A DNA stretch of 64,000 nt from Celerinatantimonas diazotrophica (GCF_004339545.1 NZ_SMGD01000013.1:248001-312000); one strand, 5' to 3'; positions 10,550-19,763 are shown, numbered from the stretch's first letter. Numbers and translations: made by a program. The notes: generated by a model from the sequence alone, not told the origin.

Positions 10550-11647
10550 ATGGGCAAAAACCAAGCAGAAGAGTTTGCCAACGGGTTAATTAGTTTTATT
10601 ATAAAAGAGTGGTTGGTCGTTACATCTGGTGTTGGCGTAATACTGACCTCTCTTTATACCAAGCATATTCCGCACTACTCCATTGAAGAATTACAGGTGC
10701 TTTTCATCCTGTTTGTTCTATTCATTACGGTTAAAGGACTACAGCAAAGTGGGCTCATATTAAAAATTGCCCGAAATATAGAAACAGGAAAAGTCATCCC
10801 TCTAAAACTCGTAGCAACCACCTTTTTCCTGTCCATGTTGGTCACCAATGACATAGCACTGATTGTCATGGTACCACTGACAATCTCTCTTAATATCAAT
10901 CGCAAAGCTATTCTCGTTATTCTTGAAGCATTAGCAGCCAATGCCGGCTCAGCCCTCACCCCATTCGGTAACCCGCAGAACTTATTTATTTACTGGTTCT
11001 ATAATATTCAACCCACTACTTTCATCGCAAAAATCGCCCCATTTTGTTTGATTTTTATGGTCATTTTGTTTTTGGCATCACTCCTTATTAAAACCCAAAC
11101 GGAGTTAACAGAAACGGCACCACAACAGACTCATAAAAAGGCATATATTTATGTGACGCTGCTCATCACCGTGCTATTAACGATTCTTCATGTACTCCCG
11201 GTTTGGGTCGGAATATTAGTTGTGACATTTGCCCTAACCTTTGATCGAAAAGCCTTGAGTATTGATTATGCTCTGCTATTAACTTTCTTTTTCTTCTTTG
11301 GCATTGCTGATAATTTAAAAACAATGCTAGCTTCCGATATAAGCCATTCTGAACATATTTTTCTATTGTCAGCTTTGGCAAGCCAGGTGATGAGTAATGT
11401 TCCTGCTGCACTATTATTTGCCAAATTCACATCGAATTGGGAAGCTTTATTATGGGGCGTGAGTGTCGGAGGTTTTGGTAGTTTATTTGGTTCGTTGGCA
11501 AATCTGATTGCTTACAAAATTTATATTACGCATGAACGCTCAGACAGCACTGCTATGTTTACTGCGAAATTTCTCATACTAAGTTATACGGCTTTTTTTG
11601 TAGCGATAGGGCTATATTTCCTTTTAAAGCAACTTCAATGGTTATGA
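10550..11647 (+). CDS. Ion transporter superfamily (ArsB/NhaD/SLC13-like) permease
   Basis: A 365-aa polytopic inner-membrane protein with about ten hydrophobic segments. The mid-region ANAGSALTPFGNPQNLFIYW matches the conserved loop of the ArsB/NhaD and SLC13 anion-permease superfamily (a GNPQN-type motif), and VTNDIALIVMVPL fits the preceding helix. Start is well supported by AAAGGAGA 9 bases upstream. No ArsR, ArsC or dehydrogenase neighbour indicates the substrate. Slightly shorter than the usual 410-450 aa. Substrate could be an anion or Na+/H+ exchange; not resolved. Confidence 0.75.
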   Translation: MGKNQAEEFANGLISFIIKEWLVVTSGVGVILTSLYTKHIPHYSIEELQVLFILFVLFITVKGLQQSGLILKIARNIETGKVIPLKLVATTFFLSMLVTNDIALIVMVPLTISLNINRKAILVILEALAANAGSALTPFGNPQNLFIYWFYNIQPTTFIAKIAPFCLIFMVILFLASLLIKTQTELTETAPQQTHKKAYIYVTLLITVLLTILHVLPVWVGILVVTFALTFDRKALSIDYALLLTFFFFFGIADNLKTMLASDISHSEHIFLLSALASQVMSNVPAALLFAKFTSNWEALLWGVSVGGFGSLFGSLANLIAYKIYITHERSDSTAMFTAKFLILSYTAFFVAIGLYFLLKQLQWL

Positions 11648-12110
11648 TCGTCGATTAAAATGACTACGACGAAAGAGAAGAATCCTATTAAATCTAGCTT
11701 AAATCCCACTTCCATAGCACAAATCGAAATAAAACACTCAAACGATAAATTATTCAGTACACAGCATCTTGGAGCATTTTGTGCTGGGGAAATGGAAATA
11801 ATTAATCGGTTTGAAAGGCTATTTTCGTTGGATCTTTTAAGGACGTTTTTATGCCCCTTGCCACTTACATAACAAAGGCCATACGTATCGTTTTTTCGCT
11901 CAATATTTCTGGTGAATATGGCACTATGTATTTGGCACCTCAAAGCATCCAGAAACAGATAAAGTTTTTTCTAGCTAGCCACGGAGATGATTCGCAAAAA
12001 TATCTCTTAGGGGCCGACTTTGAGGCCTTATTTAGACGATTCTCGATGAACTTAAATTTTTGTTTTTATTGAATTTATTTTTATTGAGAACTTCTCAGTA
12101 AATGATAACC
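11648..12110. other. Intergenic stretch, no supported gene
   Basis: AT-rich 460 bp between the permease and the qnr gene. Both strands carry open frames of 70-100 codons (for example 11851-12072 plus and 11635-11943 minus), but none has a convincing ribosome binding site or recognisable family. A small palindrome GAGAA-C-TTCTC at 12086-12096 lies just before qnr. Confidence 0.4.
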
Positions 12111-12132
12111 TCCTCGTTAAACCATCCGAGGA
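12111..12132 (+). promoter_or_regulatory. Hairpin enclosing the qnr ribosome binding site
   Basis: TCCTCG (12111-12116) pairs perfectly with CGAGGA (12127-12132); the right arm contains the GAGGA Shine-Dalgarno 7 bases before the ATG at 12140. Folding would restrict initiation. No LexA-type CTGT-N8-ACAG box was found upstream. Confidence 0.4.
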
Positions 12133-12139
12133 TTCTGCA

Positions 12140-12796
12140 ATGAATAATACCGATCAGTTGTATACGCAAACAGATTTTTCTCACACCGATCTAAGCGGCC
12201 ATATTTTTAACCACTGCACATTCATTCGTTGTAATTTTAAGCAAACCAACCTTCGGGATAGTCAATTTGTAAACTGCACCTTCCGGGAAAAAGGTGAAAT
12301 CGAAGGATGTGACTTTTCGTACTGCGATCTTCGAGATGCCTCCTTTGACAATTGTAGGCTTGCAATGTCTTATTTTGGAAGAGCAAACGGCTTTGGTATA
12401 GAAATTAGAGACAGTGATTTAAAAGGCGCTAACTTAGCCCAAATGAACTTTGTAAATCGAGTTTCAAACAAAATGTACTTTTGTTCTGCCTATATCACCG
12501 GTTGTGATTTGTCTTACACCAACTTTGAGAGACAACTGATTGAAAAATGTGATTTATTTGAAAATAGATGGGTAGGAGCCAACCTAAAAGGCGCATCATT
12601 TAAAGGGTCAGATTTAAGTCGGGGTGTGTTTTCCAAGGATTGTTGGGAGCAGTTTCAAATTCAAGATTGTGACTTAACTCATTCACAATTGTATGGTTTA
12701 GATCCCCGAAAAGTAGATCTTACCGGTGTCAAAATATGTTCATGGCAACAAGAGCAATTATTAGAGCAATTAGGAATAATCGTCCTTCCTGATTGA
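12140..12796 (+). CDS. qnr: Qnr-type pentapeptide repeat protein (quinolone resistance family)
   Basis: A 218-aa right-handed quadrilateral beta-helix protein. Qnr proteins bind and protect DNA gyrase and topoisomerase IV from quinolones. The A(D/N)LXX repeats run almost throughout, and the family's signature blocks are present: EGCDFSYCDLRDASF, KMYFCSAYITGCDLSYTN, KCDLFENRW, GSDLSRGVFSKDCW, and the C-terminal dimer helix VKICSWQQEQLLEQLGIIVLPD. The 218-residue length equals QnrA and QnrS. No integron, IS or att site flanks it, so it looks like an intrinsic chromosomal gene, as in Shewanella, Vibrio and Aeromonas. The variant does not match QnrA exactly from memory; subfamily needs alignment. 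Confidence 0.93.
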   Translation: MNNTDQLYTQTDFSHTDLSGHIFNHCTFIRCNFKQTNLRDSQFVNCTFREKGEIEGCDFSYCDLRDASFDNCRLAMSYFGRANGFGIEIRDSDLKGANLAQMNFVNRVSNKMYFCSAYITGCDLSYTNFERQLIEKCDLFENRWVGANLKGASFKGSDLSRGVFSKDCWEQFQIQDCDLTHSQLYGLDPRKVDLTGVKICSWQQEQLLEQLGIIVLPD

Positions 12797-13113
12797 TTAA
12801 ATGAGTTCTAACTTTTTCCCTTGAGTTGAACCGTGTAATGAAAAGACGCCCCATAAAGTATGAATTCTCGACAGCAAACACAAGTTAAGAAGAGCTACAT
12901 TGACAAATAGTGGTGATGATAGACATCATAAAATATTAACCGTGGATAAAACGAGATAGTGATTTAGCCTGTTGTGATAAATTGGAATTTTGTAGAAATT
13001 GTCTGGCATAAGAGATAACAAACATTTGAGTTATCCGCTCCAAGCCGTGGTTCAACATCAGTTTTACAAACTTCCTGCTCTTGAATGGTATAGAACCATA
13101 AGGAACGTTTGTA
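12797..13113. other. Intergenic stretch, nothing recognised
   Basis: 317 bp between qnr and the GFA gene. The minus strand is open for up to 73 codons, overlapping the GFA start, but it has no supported ribosome binding site or known motif. A good -35-like TTGACA occurs near 12900 without a well-spaced -10. Confidence 0.35.
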
Positions 13114-13509
13114 ATGATTAAAATACTCGGCAAAACAAAAATCAAAGAGAAGCACAAACTTACATGTCATTGTGGCGCTGTTGAACTATTGCTCCATTTA
13201 CCTAATGGTATTGTGAATCCGAGACGTTGTGACTGCTCCATGTGCCGAAGAAGAGGTGCAATTGTTGCGTCTGTCCAATTGGATGGCATCGAAATTATCA
13301 AAGGAGCCGAAATGCTCAAGCTCTACCAATTTAACACGATGACAGCCAAGCATTATTTTTGCTCCAACTGCGGTATTTATACTCACCATCAACGTCGTTC
13401 CAATCCCTCTGAATACGGCTACAATGTCGGTTGCCTAGAGGATGTCAATCCATTTGATTTAGGTCCTATCACCACAGCAGATGGGGTCAATCACCCATCA
13501 GATCAATAG
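13114..13509 (+). CDS. GFA/CENP-V family zinc protein
   Basis: A 131-aa member of the family named after glutathione-dependent formaldehyde-activating enzyme. It shows the zinc ligands in order: CHCGAVEL (N-terminal CxCG), CDCSMCRRRG (CxxC), and YFCSNCGIYTHH (CxxCG). AAGGA precedes the ATG. No formaldehyde dehydrogenase lies nearby, and most family members have no proven activity, so a role in formaldehyde detoxification is not established here. The position beside qnr suggests an accessory region. Confidence 0.88.
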   Translation: MIKILGKTKIKEKHKLTCHCGAVELLLHLPNGIVNPRRCDCSMCRRRGAIVASVQLDGIEIIKGAEMLKLYQFNTMTAKHYFCSNCGIYTHHQRRSNPSEYGYNVGCLEDVNPFDLGPITTADGVNHPSDQ

Positions 13510-13581
13510 GTTCATTTAAAGCTCACCAAACCAGCGAGAGCGATTTCCACTTCACATAGGTTTCCCAGATATGGAGGTATC

Positions 13582-14034
13582 TTGAGCAGCCATATTTCTA
13601 CACTGATTGGCCTAGGCGTCGCCATATGTGTATCTATCTCTTTCTATTTTCAAGGGAAAAGACTCAAAGCGAAAACTAACCCTGCTCACTATGCCAAGCT
13701 CAAGCAGCAAGGTCAGAAACTCCGTTTTAAGAGTGCCATATTGGACGGTCAACGATACAGTGGTTGTATGGAATTTATTATCACTGATAGTGCGCTCGGA
13801 ATGCGCTGTTACTGGCCTTCGTTCTCAATCATTACCAAATATAAAGATTTAACATTATCTAAAAGCAGAGCATTGATCGGATCACGGGTTCGCTTACATA
13901 TATCAGGCCGAGAAGAAAAAATAGAAATAAGTCATTCGCTAGCTAAAAAGCTAAAAAAACTCTCTAACGGAAAGTTTGGATACCACCATCTAAGCCCCGC
14001 GACAGATGAACCTACTGATCATAAAGATTCATAG
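13582..14034 (+). CDS. Hypothetical protein with one N-terminal membrane segment
   Basis: 150 aa, not recognised. Residues about 5-24 form a hydrophobic helix, followed by a basic, soluble domain rich in Lys and Ser (KLKQQGQKLRFKSAIL, then KKLKKLSNGKFGYHHL), suggesting a cytoplasmic domain anchored in the inner membrane. The start is probably the TTG at 13582, 4 bases after GGAGG, which is tight spacing; no ATG lies in frame before codon 57. A bidirectional terminator separates it from ybiT. Confidence 0.55.
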   Translation: MSSHISTLIGLGVAICVSISFYFQGKRLKAKTNPAHYAKLKQQGQKLRFKSAILDGQRYSGCMEFIITDSALGMRCYWPSFSIITKYKDLTLSKSRALIGSRVRLHISGREEKIEISHSLAKKLKKLSNGKFGYHHLSPATDEPTDHKDS

Positions 14035-14124
14035 ATTAGATCGTGTGAAACCGAATCGATACGACACGTTTCATCAGTAAGCAAGAGCATACTCACCATT
14101 TGAATTAATATTTATTCCCAATAA

Positions 14125-14147
14125 AAAAGGCGCATACCGCGCCTTTT
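14125..14147. terminator. Bidirectional terminator between convergent genes
   Basis: AAAAGGCGC / GCGCCTTTT, 9-bp stem with loop ATACC. A/T tracts on both sides serve both the plus-strand hypothetical gene and the minus-strand ybiT. Confidence 0.88.
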
Positions 14148-14164
14148 ATCCACGCCAGATCGAC

Positions 14165-15760
14165 TTAGCCTTGCAGTCCTTGTTTGGCTAAGTACTCATC
14201 ATAAGTTCCATGGAAGTCATTCACGCCATCGGCGGTAATTTCAATAATGCGGGTTGCGATTGATGAAACAAACTGACGATCATGCGAGATGAACATCAAC
14301 GTCCCTGGATAGTTTTCTAACGCCAAGTTCAACGACTCAATCGATTCCATATCCATATGGTTGGTCGGTTCGTCCATCAGCAAAATGTTAGGCTGTTGCA
14401 TAATCAGCTTACCAAACAACATTCGCCCCTGCTCCCCCCCAGAAATGACTTTCACAGATTTAGTGATTTCATTTTGTGAAAACAACATCCGCCCTAAAAT
14501 ACCACGTACGGTTTGCTCGTCATCCCCTTCTTTTTTCCACTGCGACATCCAGTCGAGCAGATTCATATCTTCACTAAACTCATGAGCATGATCCTGAGCA
14601 TAAAAACCAATATTACTATTCTCAGACCATTTAATTTCACCAGCCATTGGCGCCATGACGCCTGCTAAGGTATTGATAAGTGTTGATTTACCAATCCCAT
14701 TTTGACCAATAATGGCTACGCGCTCACCGACTTCAACCCTCAGATTGACATCATTAAACAGAATATTATCGCCATACCCCTGTTTTAAATCGATCACTTC
14801 TAACGCGTTACGAAACAGCTCTTTACTTTGTTCAAAACGAATAAAAGGAGATTGACGACTGGATGGTTTCACTTCTTCGAGCTGGATCTTATCGATCAAT
14901 TTTTGCCGTGAAGTTGCCTGCTTGGCTTTGGATGCATTAGCTGAAAATCGGCTAACGAACGTTTTCAGTTCTGCAATCTGGGCTTTTTTCTTCGCATTAT
15001 CGGCTTGCAGACGGTCGCGCGCCTGCTCAGCGGCAATCATATACTCATCATAATTGCCATGGAACATCCGCAATTCACCATAATCCAAATCAGCCATGTG
15101 CGTGCATACGGTGTTCAAGAAATGGCGGTCATGGGAAATAATGATCATCGTACAATTTCGCGCGATGAGAACTTGTTCTAACCATGCAATGGTGTGCATA
15201 TCCAAGTTGTTGGTTGGTTCATCGAGCAACATTACATCAGGTTCAGCAAACAACACTTGCGCTAACAGTACTCGCAGTTTTAATCCCGGCGCAATTTCGC
15301 TCATCAGACCAAAATGCTGCGCTTCAGCAATCCCCAAACCGAGCAGCAGCTCACCAGCCCGTGCTTCGGCGGAATAACCATCCATTTCGGCAAACTCAGT
15401 TTCAAGATCACCGACTCGCATACCGTCTTCGTCAGACATCTCAGGCAATGAATAAATGCGATCCCGTTCCTCTTTCACGGCCCATAGCTCTTTATGTCCC
15501 ATAATCACGGTATCGATCACACTAAATTGCTCAAAAGCAAATTGATCCTGGCCCAATTTAGCAATACGTTCATTTGGGTCATAAACCACCGTGCCCGATG
15601 ACGACTCTAACTCGCCGCTTAAAATTTTCATAAACGTCGATTTGCCGCAACCATTGGCGCCAATCAGGCCATAACGATTGCCATGACCAAACTTGATCGA
15701 AATGTCTTCAAATAATGGCTTAGCGCCAAATTGCATGGTGATATTTGCGGTTGATAGCAC
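14165..15760 (-). CDS. ybiT: ABC-F family ATPase YbiT
   Basis: Soluble duplicated ABC ATPase of the ABC-F (EttA/Uup) class, which act on ribosomes rather than in transport. The 531-aa length matches YbiT (530). First domain: Walker [10 protein letters not shown] (about 34-42), degenerate signature [12 protein letters not shown], Walker [11 protein letters not shown]. The linker ([23 protein letters not shown]...) is the ABC-F interdomain arm. Second domain: GQNGIGKST, signature [19 protein letters not shown]. The weak first signature is characteristic of YbiT. Cellular role incompletely known. Confidence 0.93.
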   Translation of the reverse strand: MLSTANITMQFGAKPLFEDISIKFGHGNRYGLIGANGCGKSTFMKILSGELESSSGTVVYDPNERIAKLGQDQFAFEQFSVIDTVIMGHKELWAVKEERDRIYSLPEMSDEDGMRVGDLETEFAEMDGYSAEARAGELLLGLGIAEAQHFGLMSEIAPGLKLRVLLAQVLFAEPDVMLLDEPTNNLDMHTIAWLEQVLIARNCTMIIISHDRHFLNTVCTHMADLDYGELRMFHGNYDEYMIAAEQARDRLQADNAKKKAQIAELKTFVSRFSANASKAKQATSRQKLIDKIQLEEVKPSSRQSPFIRFEQSKELFRNALEVIDLKQGYGDNILFNDVNLRVEVGERVAIIGQNGIGKSTLINTLAGVMAPMAGEIKWSENSNIGFYAQDHAHEFSEDMNLLDWMSQWKKEGDDEQTVRGILGRMLFSQNEITKSVKVISGGEQGRMLFGKLIMQQPNILLMDEPTNHMDMESIESLNLALENYPGTLMFISHDRQFVSSIATRIIEITADGVNDFHGTYDEYLAKQGLQG

Positions 15761-15955
15761 AAGAACTTCCCAGACTGGATAAACAACAAAATAAAGTGAA
15801 AGTCACCCTCACTTTTCGAGCGGGTGATTCTATCAGTTTTTTTCGTCGGTATCAGTTTTTAGCTGACTATTTTTTATCCTTTTCGAGGATTAAATAATAA
15901 CAACAGCCTTACTGAACAAAAGAGCCATGCAAACGCGCTACGATTCTCCGGTGGC

Positions 15956-16393
15956 TTATATCTGGGTATCCTCAGAACTGTTAAATGAATACATGCGAAC
16001 TTCCTCACGCACCTGCCAACCAAGACGCTGATAAAACTTTTTAGCGTTCTCATTTGCTATATTCACAAAGAGATGCGTTTTCGCGATACCAATCTCTTTA
16101 AGTGCTTTGACAGCCTTTGCAATGAGATCCCGCCCAATCCCTTGCGAACGACATTCAAGCGCAACGGACAAATGTTGAATGTAGCCACGACGCCCATCCG
16201 TTCCGACCAGAATCGCCCCTATAATTTCATGATTTTCATTCTCTGCGACAAAACTTAAATTGTGATTGCGTGCCAAGTAATGAGCAATATTGGTTTGACT
16301 ATCTGCTTCTCTTAACAACATCTCCTCGGTCTGTAACCACAATGCCATTACCGAATCATAATCATTAATTTGCATAGGACGGTACTGAATCAT
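15956..16393 (-). CDS. GNAT family N-acetyltransferase
   Basis: 145 aa, a single Gcn5-related acetyltransferase domain. The acetyl-CoA binding motif A is CRSQGIGRDLIAKAVKAL (Q-x-x-G-x-G/A form, about residues 82-98), followed by the motif B segment NENAKKFYQRLGW. Acceptor substrate unknown. Overall look resembles YpeA/RimI-like small GNATs. It stands alone between ybiT and cutC on the same strand. The 269 bp upstream contain no recognised gene. Confidence 0.85.
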   Translation of the reverse strand: MIQYRPMQINDYDSVMALWLQTEEMLLREADSQTNIAHYLARNHNLSFVAENENHEIIGAILVGTDGRRGYIQHLSVALECRSQGIGRDLIAKAVKALKEIGIAKTHLFVNIANENAKKFYQRLGWQVREEVRMYSFNSSEDTQI

Positions 16394-16662
16394 TTTTATT
16401 CCTTTTACTCCACGAAAATATGAGATAACTACGTACTGATTTAGCTTGATTTGAGTCTGAAGCTTTAGTCAAAACTCATCTGAAAAGCCCAAACAGATGA
16501 AACAAACCACTTCTGCTCAGGCTAAAACCTGAATTTAAAAGTTTAGATCCATTGAATCTTAGTGAGTATCCAAATCATGTAGTCGATGAGATCTGCTTGT
16601 ATGCTAGTGTATTCCTGCCAAGCTCAACGCTATAAACAAAGCAAATACTCAGGAGCTTTTGT

Positions 16663-17385
16663 TCAGGCCCTATCTATAAGCAACCGCATTTTAACAATCT
16701 CATCCTCAGCAATCTCATAGCGCTGATATTCATCTTGGCCAGCGGCTCCCATAAAAACCTGACGATTGATAAAGCGCATGTTCGAGGGCTTAGAGACACT
16801 TGCTGATGAGTGAAACTCGCTCACGCCAGCCTCAAGCAATTTTGGCAAAGTAGCCGCTCGTACGCCTCCTCCAACCATCACGGTCGGCCCATCAATCGCC
16901 AGTAACTTTATAATGAGATCAAGCCCGGCAACGGCGGTGTTTTGCTGACCTGAGGTTAGAACCCGTGAAACACCAAGTTGGGCTAATAGCTGATAACAAG
17001 CGATGGGATCTTTGGTCATATCAAATGCGCGATGAAAGCACACTTCAAGCCCTTTGGCTGCTTCTAACAATTGTCCCATAGCGGCAATATCAATTTGCCC
17101 ATCGATGGTTAGTGCACCAAGCACTACGCCCCTTAAATGAAATGCTTTAACTTGGGCTATATCTTCACACATCTGAGCAATGTCATTTTGGCTATAACAA
17201 AAATCGCCCCCATGAGGACGAATCATGACCATCACTGGCAGATTCGAGCATGTGGCTAATTTCATTAAACCAAACGAAGGGGTTAATCCCCCTTCCCCAC
17301 GAGCACAACACAGTTCAATACGCTGGGCCCCAGAACGTTCAGCCGCTTGAATGTCATCATAACTAAAACAGCAAATCTCCAACAT
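16663..17385 (-). CDS. cutC: CutC family protein (PF03932, copper homeostasis / (5-formylfuran-3-yl)methyl phosphate synthase-like TIM barrel)
   Basis: 240 aa, TIM-barrel protein. The N-terminus LEICCFSYDDIQAAERSGAQ RIELC and the segments GGLTPSFGL, VMIRPHGGDFCYS, GVVLGALT, CFHRAFDM and RVLTSGQ are family hallmarks. The original link to copper tolerance is weak, and the true biochemical role is unsettled. A MITE-like element occupies most of the 261 bp between the upstream ROK kinase gene and this one, so any former co-transcription has been altered. The ribosome binding site upstream of the ATG is poor. Confidence 0.92.
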   Translation of the reverse strand: MLEICCFSYDDIQAAERSGAQRIELCCARGEGGLTPSFGLMKLATCSNLPVMVMIRPHGGDFCYSQNDIAQMCEDIAQVKAFHLRGVVLGALTIDGQIDIAAMGQLLEAAKGLEVCFHRAFDMTKDPIACYQLLAQLGVSRVLTSGQQNTAVAGLDLIIKLLAIDGPTVMVGGGVRAATLPKLLEAGVSEFHSSASVSKPSNMRFINRQVFMGAAGQDEYQRYEIAEDEIVKMRLLIDRA

Positions 17386-17404
17386 GATTAAGTACGCTCT
17401 ACTA

Positions 17405-17667
17405 GGGACTGTTGATCTTTGGTGGTTGAATTTTGTTCAAATTAAACGCATTTTGAACGCGGCGCCCCCTGCGACGCTTAATGAGTGAAGCAAGCAGGGG
17501 GCAACAAAGTTCAGGATGCGTTTAAATGAACCCCAAGGGCAGTATCTGAGAGGAATTTATCCGGCGTTAAACGTTCTTTGTGGAGAATAACTACACGGCA
17601 CAACGTTTGCCTTGCCTAAATCCCTCTCAGATTTCTGCAAACCTAATCACAAAAGGTCAACAGTCCC
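17405..17667. mobile_element. MITE-like element with 16-bp terminal inverted repeats and TA flanks
   Basis: 263 bp bounded by GGGACTGTTGATCTTT (17405-17420) and AAAGGTCAACAGTCCC (17652-17667), inverted repeats with one mismatch, flanked on both sides by TA. It has no coding capacity. Inside are two long hairpins. The first pairs 17435-17458 with 17509-17531 and contains a perfect GCCCCCTGC / GCAGGGGGC stem (17464-17472, 17494-17502). The second pairs ATCTGAGAGGAATTTA (17544-17559) with TAAATCCCTCTCAGAT (17617-17632). TA duplication suggests mobilisation by an IS630/Tc1-like transposase in trans; this is inference. The right end supplies the last six codons and stop of the ROK gene. Confidence 0.8.
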
Positions 17668-18579
17668 TAGCAAAGAGGCGCCAATTAAACCGCCATCTTG
17701 ATGAAATATTCCGGGGACGATCAACGGTGCATTAATGGGATTCAAAATCAGCGCTTTCACTTGCTCATCTAAACGTGCAATCAGTTCAGGCTCACTCGCT
17801 AAACCACCACCAACGACCACAATTGAGGGACTGAGAATATTCATCATCAACGCGAGCGGTTCACTCACGATAGCCAACCAGACTTGGATCGTTAGTTCAG
17901 CTTGGACATCCGATTGTTTATCTAAAGTCATAATTTGTTGACTGGTTAACGACTGTTGATGAAGTTGCAAATGCAACCGTTCGATTCCTCTCGCCCCAGC
18001 CAGTGTATCAAGGCAACCGGTCTGACCACAGCCACAGCGAATTCGTGGCAGATGAATTAAGCGACCATGGATAGAAACTTCAGTGCGAGTAATCGGCCCA
18101 TGCCCCCATTCAGCCATAACGCCGCCGCGACCTTCAATAATTTTGCCATTAATAACCAAACCACCACCAATCCCTGTGCCTACAATTGCCCCAAGAACAA
18201 TCGGCAAATTGCTCCCTTTTCCCAAATGCGCCTCAGCAAGGGTAAAACAATCTGCATCATTGGCAATATAGACTGGTCGTTTCAATAACTGTGAGAGTTC
18301 TCGTCGCAATTGATGGGTATGATAAGCACGAATATTACCTGCAAAAACCGTATCGGCAACATGATCAACGATCCCAGTTGTCGAGATAGCTAACGCTGAA
18401 TCACGATCATAGTTGGATTGCCACTGCTCAATCAGTGTCACGAGGGCTTGACTCAATGCTTGCCAACTCTCGTTAGGAGTAGCAATTTTATCCAACAGCT
18501 TGATCTGTCCAGGCTTTGCTGAAACCGCAAACTTGATAAACGAGCCGCCAATATCGGCACAAATGACAGGTTTCACCAT
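17647..18579 (-). CDS. ROK family sugar kinase (NagK-like)
   Basis: 310-aa cytosolic sugar kinase. ATP-binding ADIGGSFIKFAV at the N-terminus, catalytic Asp in IANDADCFTLAEA, GTGIGGGLVINGKI, EWGHGP, and the ROK zinc motif CGCGQTGCLDTLAGARG. It resembles N-acetylglucosamine kinase (NagK) or glucokinase/fructokinase of the ROK family; the substrate is not fixed by sequence. The last residues GTVDLL and the stop are encoded by the terminal inverted repeat of the MITE at 17405-17667, so the native C-terminus has been replaced, probably harmlessly as the fold is complete. Confidence 0.88.
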   Translation of the reverse strand: MVKPVICADIGGSFIKFAVSAKPGQIKLLDKIATPNESWQALSQALVTLIEQWQSNYDRDSALAISTTGIVDHVADTVFAGNIRAYHTHQLRRELSQLLKRPVYIANDADCFTLAEAHLGKGSNLPIVLGAIVGTGIGGGLVINGKIIEGRGGVMAEWGHGPITRTEVSIHGRLIHLPRIRCGCGQTGCLDTLAGARGIERLHLQLHQQSLTSQQIMTLDKQSDVQAELTIQVWLAIVSEPLALMMNILSPSIVVVGGGLASEPELIARLDEQVKALILNPINAPLIVPGIFHQDGGLIGASLLGTVDLL

Positions 18580-18733
18580 CGTGAGTTACATATTAGAAAT
18601 ATCAGTCATAAATTATCTTAGCTAGAACAGGTTGATTATCGCAATGGTTGATCACACAAAACGGGATACCCTAAGCACCTTAAGCTTAAAAAGTCACGGT
18701 AAAGAAAGATAAGCGAGCTCCCCAAAGCCCCAT

Positions 18734-19627
18734 TCATGATTTCGCAATGAATGTTTTTTTATAGTAGTAACATAAATCAATCCAGGCTTGAGCGGCTTTC
18801 GATAGGTATCTCTGAGCATGCCATATTACCCCCAGATCCCAGTTAATCGTCGGTTCGATAGGGCGAATTAATAGTCCGTTGTGATCCATTCGACGGCACA
18901 ATGGCTCTGGAACAAAAGCAACGCCCCCCGTTTTGACCAATGCCACTAAAAAATCCCACTGGCTACTACGTGCCGCAATTTGAGGGGTAAATCCAGCTTT
19001 CTGACACGCCTGACGAATTGACCCACTTAAGGTAAATTCATCGGTATAAACAAAAAAGGACTCCTCTGCAAGCTCTGACCAGCGAACGGTACTTTTCCTC
19101 CGCCAATTGGGCATGTCAGACAGTACGGCATATACGGGATAGCTATTAAATTCCAATGTTGCAAGCTCATTACCTATGTATTCTGAAAGCATCGTAATCG
19201 CGACATCAAGCTCTCCATCAAGCACAGCTTGCTCGACTTTGCGCCCCCCATACTCCAAAATAACAAGTTCTACATCCGGGTATAACTGACGATATTGACG
19301 AATAATACCGGCATACATGTGACCAATCATCGGCGGAATACCGACTTTTAACCGACCTTTACGCAACTCGTTTAAATCATCTAGCTCAGTAACCAATTCA
19401 TCCATCTGGGATAAAATACCCTGAGCCTTTTGAAACACCACTTCACCCGCATCGGTTAACCAGAAACGCCGTCCGTCCCTGTGAAGCAACGGAAGGTCTA
19501 GTTCAACCTCTAAATTTTTAATCATTTTGCTAATCGTAGGTTGCGTTACAAAGAGCTTTTGTGACGCTTTCGTGAAGCTTTTTTGTTTAACTAATTCAAC
19601 AAAATAACGTAATGCCTTGATATCCAT
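18734..19627 (-). CDS. LysR family regulator, divergent from lrgA-lrgB (CidR-like)
   Basis: 297 aa. N-terminal winged HTH (MDIKALRYFVELVKQKSFTKASQKL, about 1-60) followed by a LysR substrate-binding domain (KVGIPPMIGHMYAG, LDVAITML, GGVAFVPEPLCRRM). It is transcribed away from lrgA/lrgB across 136 bp with an interrupted palindrome of LysR type between them. LysR regulators such as CidR activate cid/lrg operons in response to pyruvate or acetate metabolism; a similar job here is inferred from position. Confidence 0.88.
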   Translation of the reverse strand: MDIKALRYFVELVKQKSFTKASQKLFVTQPTISKMIKNLEVELDLPLLHRDGRRFWLTDAGEVVFQKAQGILSQMDELVTELDDLNELRKGRLKVGIPPMIGHMYAGIIRQYRQLYPDVELVILEYGGRKVEQAVLDGELDVAITMLSEYIGNELATLEFNSYPVYAVLSDMPNWRRKSTVRWSELAEESFFVYTDEFTLSGSIRQACQKAGFTPQIAARSSQWDFLVALVKTGGVAFVPEPLCRRMDHNGLLIRPIEPTINWDLGVIWHAQRYLSKAAQAWIDLCYYYKKTFIAKS

Positions 19628-19649
19628 AATAAGCTATTTACCGGAGTTA

Positions 19650-19668
19650 CCTTATCATTCCAATAAGG
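19650..19668. promoter_or_regulatory. LysR-type operator (CCTTAT-N7-ATAAGG)
   Basis: Perfect 6-bp dyad with 7-bp spacer (T-N11-A class) 22 bp upstream of the LysR start, in the divergent region. An overlapping dyad ATTCC-AATAA-GGAAT (19657-19671) and a further CTCCTTATACT around the lrgA -10 (TATACT, 19717-19722) share the CCTTAT word. Confidence 0.55.
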
Positions 19669-19763
19669 AATAGTTTAAATAAAAAAAATTCATTTTTGGA
19701 CTAGTTTGGAACTCCTTATACTGTGCGTCACTTCACAAATATTAACAAGAGTTATTCATTCAA

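Noticed and set aside
11635-12072. Overlapping short frames on both strands before qnr
   Set aside because: Mutually overlapping, no ribosome binding sites, no recognised family; possible remnant but not supportable.
13114-14034. Considered a cassette or integron array (qnr-GFA-hypothetical)
   Set aside because: No attC-like imperfect palindromes or integrase seen, and genes are separated by ordinary spacers with separate signals.
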